From positions 496,001 through 560,000 of the forward strand of contig QPFY01000018.1 of NCBI GenBank assembly GCA_003665825.1: a DNA stretch of 64,000 nt. Direction: 5' to 3'. The notes under the pieces were generated by a model. It did not search any database and had not been told where the DNA came from. It worked only from the letters and a program-made list of their open reading frames with translations. Source of the DNA: Microbotryum silenes-acaulis (lineage: Eukaryota; Basidiomycota; Microbotryomycetes; Microbotryales; Microbotryaceae). Positions 57,689 through 64,000 of this stretch are shown here, one piece after another. The translations under genes were made by a program, and so were the position numbers. Positions within the stretch are counted from its first letter, which is position 1. Each line of letters begins with the position of its first letter.

Positions 57689-60600
57689 ATGCACTCCCCC
57701 TTCTCGATCGATGAGCTCCTTAGTTCGACCGAGTTGGGCACCGATGCCGTCACCGCCACGCTCTTTCATCGTCAGTTGACGCACACAGTACCTTGTTCGA
57801 GCTTGATACTGATCAGACCCGAGTGTTGACAGGTGATCGAATCTACCTGGGCACGGACAAGGGCTCGCTGCTCGTCTTTGAGCTCGCACACGCCTCGACC
57901 AGCAGTGGTACGTCGTTACGGCCAAGCCATCTTAGCCAGTAGACGCACTCCACCGACTGATCAGGCTACTGTCATCGCCGGCTCGTGCAGCTCCTCCATT
58001 GACGAAACTGGCGTTCAAGCAGCCAGCGTTGGCCAAGCGTCCGATCGAGCAGCTCGTCGCGCTTGATGAGATCGATGCGATCGCCTGTCTTGCAGGTGAG
58101 ACGGCACAACCGAGCTCATTCGGAGATCCTGGAAGCTTGGACTTTCAGCGCTGACGAAGATGCCTTTCCTTTGGTTACACAGGCGGAGACTTGTCGATCC
58201 ACTCCATGTCCTCCTTAACGCTCCGATCATCGTTCAATCAGCTCACCTGTGCGACGTGCTCCTCGATTGCCCGTACGACCTCTTCCACGTCGGTTTCGAC
58301 GATCAAACAGAATACGGACCATACCGTCCTCGCTCTTGCATGTCGACGTCGTCTGATACTCCTCTCGTGGAGCGGTTCGGGCGCCAACGCCGTCGTCTCG
58401 AACAAGGAGATCGCTCTCCCGCATCAAGTCCGAGGCATGTCCTTCACCGAGGACGAAGGTGAGAGGGGGACGAGCCTCAAATTGGTTTTAGGCTTTTCGA
58501 CGGGAGAGTATGGGATCACCACCGTCCCCAAGGTCAAGCCTTCAGCCGAATCCGGATCCGAATCGACGGAGAGGAGCAAGATTCGTAAGCCCCCACCAGG
58601 GATTGCGGCTGCTCCAAACTCGGCATCCGGGAAGCTCGATCAACCTGTACTTGGTGAACTCTTCACTCCGACCTTGGCCGGCGCTGTGACAAAGGACGCC
58701 GCCCCGACTTTGGCCACTGCGGTGTCATCGACGGCGACTGAAGGCGGCAAATCCTCTGCACTGGGGTCGTTCGGACTGGGCGGGCTGTCACTGTTGGCGT
58801 TGACCACGAAGAAGATCGACAAGAATGAGGTTGTTCTCGTACCGCGGAAGAGGAGGAAAATGAAGAGCGAGACGAGTGAGGGAAATTCGGAGGAAGAGAA
58901 CAGGAGGAGAGCCGAGGAGGACTGGCTGTATGGTAAAGAGTGGGGATGGGACGATCAGGACGAAGGAGAGAAAGGGGTCGGAAGCAAAGTGCTCGTCGTT
59001 CGAGATAGTGAGTCCCGAGCTGCAATCTCTTTGTCATGGGTAGAGTCTGATCGGTGCCCGTCGCCTCCTTGCAGACCTCGCTCAAGTGCTCGACATTTCC
59101 AACGGACAAGTGCCTCGCACCTCACTGGGCAGCATCTCATACCCGTCACCTGTAGAGGAGACGGTCGTCACTCCGCCTTTCGTCATCTCGCTTCTTTCCA
59201 ACTCGACTCTATCGATTCACACGACCGATACGCTCACATCCGTCCAAACGCTCGACTTGCCCACGCCGTCGAATTCTTCGATCGTATCCAATCCCGGCGC
59301 GAGCAAGATCTCGACCTCGGCGAGACTGTTGACGCCTTTTTCGAGTTCATCCCCACCCTTGTTCGTTTTGACGACCTCTTCGGTGGGTGCAGCGACAGCT
59401 GGTGCGACCGCACCGATCGTTTCGCAAACACTTTGGATCGTTCGCTCGCAATCCTGGATGGAACAAATCGAAACGCTTGGCGCGCAAGGACTGTGGTCGA
59501 CCGCAATTCAATTGTTTCGTCTCGCACTCCCCTTTTCTGAACCGGCGTCTCAGCAACTTTCGATGGAGACTGTGAAGCGATTGAAGCTTTTGAGGAGCTG
59601 GGAGTTGTTCAATGAGGGACGCTTTGGATTGGCCGTCGATGCGTTCATTAGGTTGGAGGTCTCGGCCGTCAAGGTCGTTGGACTGTATCCGGAACGAATT
59701 GCGGGACGATTGGTGAGGAACGATGCTGAGAAGGAGGAGGCTTTCGGAGGTCGCAAGGTCGCGGATGCGCGGGCAATGGAAGAAGCCAAACCCACGGAGG
59801 AGGCCGAGACGAAGATGTTGTCTGATGAGGTAGACAGCTCAACACCGTCACCATCGCATCATCACCTTTCACTCGCCGCGCGATTGAGGGAATCTACGAT
59901 CGGTAGCTCTTCCGCCACTCCTTCGTCACCCAATTCGACGATCCGATCGAGCTCGGTCGACTCGGCCCGACTTGGCACAAATAGTTCGGAAGAGGCACAG
60001 CAAAAGGCGTTCAACGTATCGGTCGACGAACTGGTTCGATTCCTCACCGATCGGAGACAGCAAATCAACAAGGCACTCTCCCTCCTCCCACCATCTCGAA
60101 GACCGCTATCCTCGCGACTGCGGCCTCAAGCGACAAAGGAGCAACTTGACGACATTCCTGATCGACCGGTCGCGCAGCTTAGTATCGAACATCTTGCCCG
60201 ATTGGCGCAGGTCGTCGATACCGCGCTCTTTAAAAGTTATCTCGCGACCAAGCCTGTTATGGTAGGGCCGTTGTGTCGGATCGATAATTGGTGCGAGGTC
60301 GAAGAGGTCGAAGAGGCGCTGCTGGAGAAGAAGGTGAGATCAGTCTTGGCTTACAGTGTGAACTGTAGGAGGAGGGACGCTGATGCGTGTGACCATGAGC
60401 AGAAGTACCGAGAGCTTTTGGACCTCTACAATGGCAAGAGCACGCACCAAAAGGCCGTCAAATTGTTGCGCAGGTGGGTGAGACGTACCTACCTCGTCAA
60501 GCTCGAGTCCACGACTGACCGCCGCAGGATGTCGTTCGCACAGAATTGCGGAAGACGAAGACGACCCCGACGAAAAAGTCGAGCCGACGATTCGATACGT

Positions 60601-61597
60601 TCAAAAATTAGGACCTGGTCATCTGTCGACGATCCTCGAAGCTTCGGAGTGGGTCTTTGCGACCCATCGAGCCAAGGGCCTCGAGATCTTTATTGCCGAC
60701 TTGGAAGAGGTCGAAGCCTTGCCGCGGCATGAAGTCATGCAGCATTTGGAAGGTGTTGGCGAGGAGGCTTGCATGCGGTATTTGGAACATGTCGTGCACG
60801 AGTTGGACGAGAGAGGCGCCGAGTTTCACGAGAAATTGATCGAGGTCTACTTGAGGAGGGTGTTGGGGGGTGGGCAAGGTAACGTGGGAGATGAAGAGGG
60901 TTACAAGAAACTACTCGCTTTCCTCGAGGCGTCAGAATCGTACCGTGCGGATCGAATGTTGGGACGATTACCCGTTTCAAATTCGACCTCGGTGGTCGCT
61001 GGAACGATTTCGAGCATGACGAAGAAGGACGAAGCGCTCGCGCTCGTTCGCGCACTCTTGTTGGGTCGTCTCGGTCGACACGAAGGCGCATTACAAATTT
61101 ACGTTTACCAACTCGCCGCTCCTGAACTCGCAGAGGATTATTGTCGTCGCGTCGTCGCTACCGAACAAGACATCTTTCACATCCTGTTACGCATCTACCT
61201 ACGCCCGAGGAACGATCAAAAAATCATGTTCGAGCCTGCGCTAGAGCTCATCAAAAAGTATGCGCTCTACCTCGACCCCATCGTCGTCTTTGATCTTTTA
61301 CCACCGTTGATCTCGATAGGGGAACTCAAAATCTTTCTTGAGAAAACGTTACGTCGTTCCGTCCAAGCCAAGAATGAGACACTCGTACTCAAGGGAATCA
61401 CGAAAAGTCTTTCGGAGAAAGAGGAGAGGGATAAAGTTGACTTGGAAGAGAGGAGGGTCAAGATTACCGAAGGGAGGGTTTGCCCCGTTTGTGGTAAACG
61501 ATTGGGGAATAGCGTTTTGGCGATCTTTTTGCCGAGGGGTGAGGTGGGTCATTATCAGTGTCGCGAAGCGTTTCAGCAGAGGAGGAAGGACTTGTAG
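57689..61597 (+). CDS. VPS39: Vps39/Vam6-like HOPS subunit
   Basis: Six exons, 57689-57770, 57833-57907, 57991-58095, 58183-59007, 59075-60473 and 60544-61597, give 1179 aa. The N-terminal citron-homology (beta-propeller) domain starts at DRIYLGTDKGSLLVFELAHA and includes LVALDEIDAIACLAGGDLSI. A middle helical clathrin-repeat part follows (LWSTAIQLFRLALPFSEPAS; GRFGLAVDAFIRLEV). The C-terminal part has EKVEPTIRYVQKLGPGHLST and ends with a partial zinc finger, RVCPVCGKRLGNSVLAIFLP then HYQC. Vps39 in HOPS binds Ypt7/Rab7 and tethers vacuole fusion; TGFBRAP1/Vps3 is the related alternative. Long disordered inserts (about 58550-58980 and 59750-60000) are typical of basidiomycetes. A 300-bp divergent promoter separates it from the previous gene. 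Confidence 0.92.
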
Positions 61598-61787
61598 GGT
61601 TATTTGGGGTGGTGCAATATTATCAAAAGTGCGTAGTTTAGAGTGTAGGATCTCTCTCTAAAGCTCGGGATTTGGGAAACACTTTCAAAGTGGGAAAACA
61701 AGGACATTGCATTACACGCTCTTCTGCAACCCAAAGCACGAATTATCCCCCACCCCCTAACCCCCCCTTTCTCATCAACTCAATAAA

Positions 61788-63986
61788 TCACCCCCGAACT
61801 CGAAACAATAACCCCTTCCCTTCCCCGGGCTCGAAATCACTATTCGCGTTCAAAATCGACAGTTCGTTCGTACGATTCGCATTCGCATGATTCGATCCAC
61901 CCGAAGAACCGAAATCGAAATGGAATAACCTCGAACGCGTTTTGGTTTTCTTCTTTGAACTTTCTTCTTCCAAGGCCGCCGTCGTCGTCGTTGATCCTGT
62001 TCCTGATCCTAATCCTGATGGAAGTTGGGATTTAGAAGAAGAAGAGAATAAGGAGCGTGTTGAACGGGTGAAATTTTCGGTACCGTAAAGAAGTGAGGTA
62101 GTTTTATTATTATTAGAAGAGGTGGAGGTGGAAGGGATTGGTGGGATGGGTTCGTGAGCAGTTTCATTGAATGAACTTGAACTTGAGGATCGGTTGTGGG
62201 GTTCCCTTGCGTTCCATGCGTTAGAGGTTGAGGTTGAAGTTGGTGGAGTTGGGTGAGGGAGGTGAGGGAGGTGAGGGAGTGATTTTTGAGTTGGTCGGTT
62301 TGAGTTTGGGTCGATGACGACTACTTCGTCCGTGGAGCGGAGGGACCAGCTTTGGCCTGAGGTTGGGGAGATGAGGGTTGGGTTGGGGTGATTAGTTCCG
62401 TTTCCGTTGTAGGAGTGTCGCTGCGTTGTGCTGATTGGGGGTGGTAGGAACTTGGAACGACTACTCGAGGTGTAGGAAGTGATTGAGCGTCGATCGGAGC
62501 TGACTACCACGCTGGAAGGTCGATAACCGTTCATGGGTGGTGGACCGACAGGTGCGACGAGGGGTGGGGTGTACGGAACGCCTCCCAACGAATCGATGGA
62601 AGACGTCGAAGTGGAACGCGTCTTGGAAAGCGAATTCATCGATGCAGGACAGAAACGACGCGTGTTGGGCTCCTTGGTGAGCTTCGACAAGGGTGGGGGT
62701 GGAGCTAGCTCCTCGCTCGTCGGAAGTGAATCCATCGTCGTACCGTAGAAACCGTACATCGGTTTTGGATCCGTGTACCCATTCGATCGAGTTGGCACCT
62801 GAGAGTCGGATTGATGACGTGGGAAAAGATCGCCGCGTGCCGGAGCCGGTGGGACCGAAGTGACGTGCTGCTGCTTCTTGTCGTTCCCTCCACCTCCCAC
62901 GAGTTTCGAGAAAAATCCCTTGAGCCCCTTCTTCTTTTTGAATCCGCTTTCCTTTTCCGATGCTTTTTTACGCCGTAAAAGTTCGCCTTCTTCGTCGCGA
63001 TGGAGTAGTCCGTCATTGACGTAGGCGCAGGCGTCGTTGCCTACGTTTGGGTGTCGAGCGACGTACGAATCCGACATGGACGGATACCCCGGATCGAGAT
63101 AAGGATGATGGCCTCCGCCAGCCGGGTGATTTGAGATTGTCGACGAGAGAAAACCACTTCGTCCGTGATGATGTTGGTAATTCGCTAGGCCATGTTGGCC
63201 ATGTTGGTACCGATCGGCTTCGAGCCCGAGATGCATTTCGACCATCGATCCACTCGGTGCGAAACTGGGCGCGAACGAGAGCACCGACTGCGACGCCGAC
63301 TGACGAAATTTGGACCAGGTCGATCCGCGTCGGTTCGTGTGAAGCGAGGAGCGGTCGTCTTGTGGGTACAAGAAGGAAGGTGCTCGACCGGGTGAAGAAG
63401 GAGGGTGACCAAATTGGGGTGGTGGGGAACCGCCGTCGGTGCCGTCGCGCGGCATCGCACGCGTCGAATTAGGCCGCGACGAGATCGAGCGCAAGTCGGT
63501 CGAGCTGCGACCAAACTTGTTCGCAAAAGAGGCGAATCTCGTCGACGGTGAAGTTGTCGTCAAAGTCGATGCTCGATCGCGCAAGTTTGGTGAGGCGGAT
63601 CCTCCGTTCGTCATCGCGACGCTCGTACTCAGGATCGGGTTCGAAGATCGTCGCAGCGGGTTCGAGAGCCAAGGCTGATCGCCATGGGCGTAGTTGCGAA
63701 CCGAAGCCGAGGCGGTGGATGGCTGGAGAGTAGGGAGAGATGGTGTGGAGGTGGGCATCGACATGCTAGAGCTGCGATGGTCGTATGCGTTCGTGAGCGG
63801 TGCCGAAGAAGAGGTTGGTTCGTTCTGCAGTGACGTGCGCGACTGATTCGGCCCTTGAGCATGAGACATGTGTTCGTCCATGGCGTCGAGGGGCAAGTGT
63901 CCCGACCCTCTCCATGGCGACGATGATCGTGGCTGGTGATGGCGGGGAACAAAGGTCGAAGGACCAGCAGCGGCAGGACTCGACAA
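61788..63986 (-). CDS. Long Ser/Pro-rich, largely disordered protein
   Basis: A single open frame of 732 aa starts MSSPAAAGPSTFVPRHHQPR and ends at 61788. Composition is dominated by Ser, Pro, Thr, Asn and His, with many basic patches. The only ordered-looking part is a Lys-rich helix, KKKKGLKGFFSKLVGGGGND (about residue 350-370), which may be an amphipathic or membrane-binding segment. The start codon lies 15 bp from the window edge region, so an upstream exon is possible. No family recognised; fungal proteins of this kind are often polarity or signalling scaffolds, but nothing here proves that. Confidence 0.65.
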   Translation of the reverse strand: MSSPAAAGPSTFVPRHHQPRSSSPWRGSGHLPLDAMDEHMSHAQGPNQSRTSLQNEPTSSSAPLTNAYDHRSSSMSMPTSTPSLPTLQPSTASASVRNYAHGDQPWLSNPLRRSSNPILSTSVAMTNGGSASPNLRDRASTLTTTSPSTRFASFANKFGRSSTDLRSISSRPNSTRAMPRDGTDGGSPPPQFGHPPSSPGRAPSFLYPQDDRSSLHTNRRGSTWSKFRQSASQSVLSFAPSFAPSGSMVEMHLGLEADRYQHGQHGLANYQHHHGRSGFLSSTISNHPAGGGHHPYLDPGYPSMSDSYVARHPNVGNDACAYVNDGLLHRDEEGELLRRKKASEKESGFKKKKGLKGFFSKLVGGGGNDKKQQHVTSVPPAPARGDLFPRHQSDSQVPTRSNGYTDPKPMYGFYGTTMDSLPTSEELAPPPPLSKLTKEPNTRRFCPASMNSLSKTRSTSTSSIDSLGGVPYTPPLVAPVGPPPMNGYRPSSVVVSSDRRSITSYTSSSRSKFLPPPISTTQRHSYNGNGTNHPNPTLISPTSGQSWSLRSTDEVVVIDPNSNRPTQKSLPHLPHLPHPTPPTSTSTSNAWNAREPHNRSSSSSSFNETAHEPIPPIPSTSTSSNNNKTTSLLYGTENFTRSTRSLFSSSSKSQLPSGLGSGTGSTTTTAALEEESSKKKTKTRSRLFHFDFGSSGGSNHANANRTNELSILNANSDFEPGEGKGLLFRVRG

Positions 63987-64000
63987 AGTGACGGCGAGAG

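Noticed and set aside
57833..58066. Open + frame over the third VPS39 exon
   Set aside because: The conserved propeller sequence (KLAFKQPALAKRPIEQLVAL) is in another frame, reached with the acceptor at 57990; this frame is a shadow.
1..64000. tRNA, rRNA or CRISPR sequences
   Set aside because: I scanned for T-arm-like GGTTCRANTCC motifs, rRNA-like blocks and regular spacer arrays and saw none; a covariance-model scan would be the decisive test.

Overview
The window is nuclear DNA of a filamentous or yeast-like basidiomycete. The evidence is short GT-AG introns (about 45-110 nt) in almost every gene, GC-rich compact housekeeping genes, fungal-only families (Mdm12, a Git1-like permease) and a transposon load typical of Basidiomycota (Helitron, Ty3 with TGT/ACA LTRs, Plavaka). 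Conserved genes and TE content fit Pucciniomycotina (for example a Microbotryum/Rhodotorula relative), but that placement is inference.

Layout. 1-8.0 kb: 3' part of an MFS permease (+), then SSE1-type Hsp110 (-) and gamma-glutamyltranspeptidase (-). 8.7-11.2 kb: a deleted Helitron relic carrying a small inverted-repeat element. 11.4-24.1 kb is a gene-dense block: a Git1/PHS-like permease (-) with an 11-nt microexon, MDM12 (+), a Tcd1/TcdA-type t6A dehydratase (+), a predicted 7-TM protein (-) and the Rag-type GTPase GTR2 (-). 24.2-34.8 kb is gene-poor: a broken pseudokinase gene and a degenerate partial copy of it, a 226-bp MITE, decayed tandem repeats, and the 3' end of an unidentified cysteine-rich gene. 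34.8-55.5 kb is a nested TE island: a complete-looking but disabled Ty3 element (5-bp TSD, 403-bp LTRs) sits inside one Helitron 5' fragment, and an 8-kb Plavaka element (perfect 14-bp TIRs, transposase plus a divergent second gene) sits inside another Helitron. Between these two Helitron relics lies a four-exon gene for a small secreted protein with 12 cysteines. 56.4-64 kb returns to ordinary genes: a helix-hairpin-helix-like protein (-), VPS39 (+) and a long Ser-rich disordered protein (-).

Functionally, the conserved genes are unlinked housekeeping functions: protein folding, glutathione turnover, ER-mitochondria lipid tethering, tRNA modification, TORC1/vacuole signalling and HOPS tethering. 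The most unusual content is the TE island: three Helitron relics, each hit by a different kind of transposon, with a candidate effector gene between two of them. Splice sites were placed by eye from GT/GC-AG signals, reading-frame continuity and family conservation; no alignment was run.
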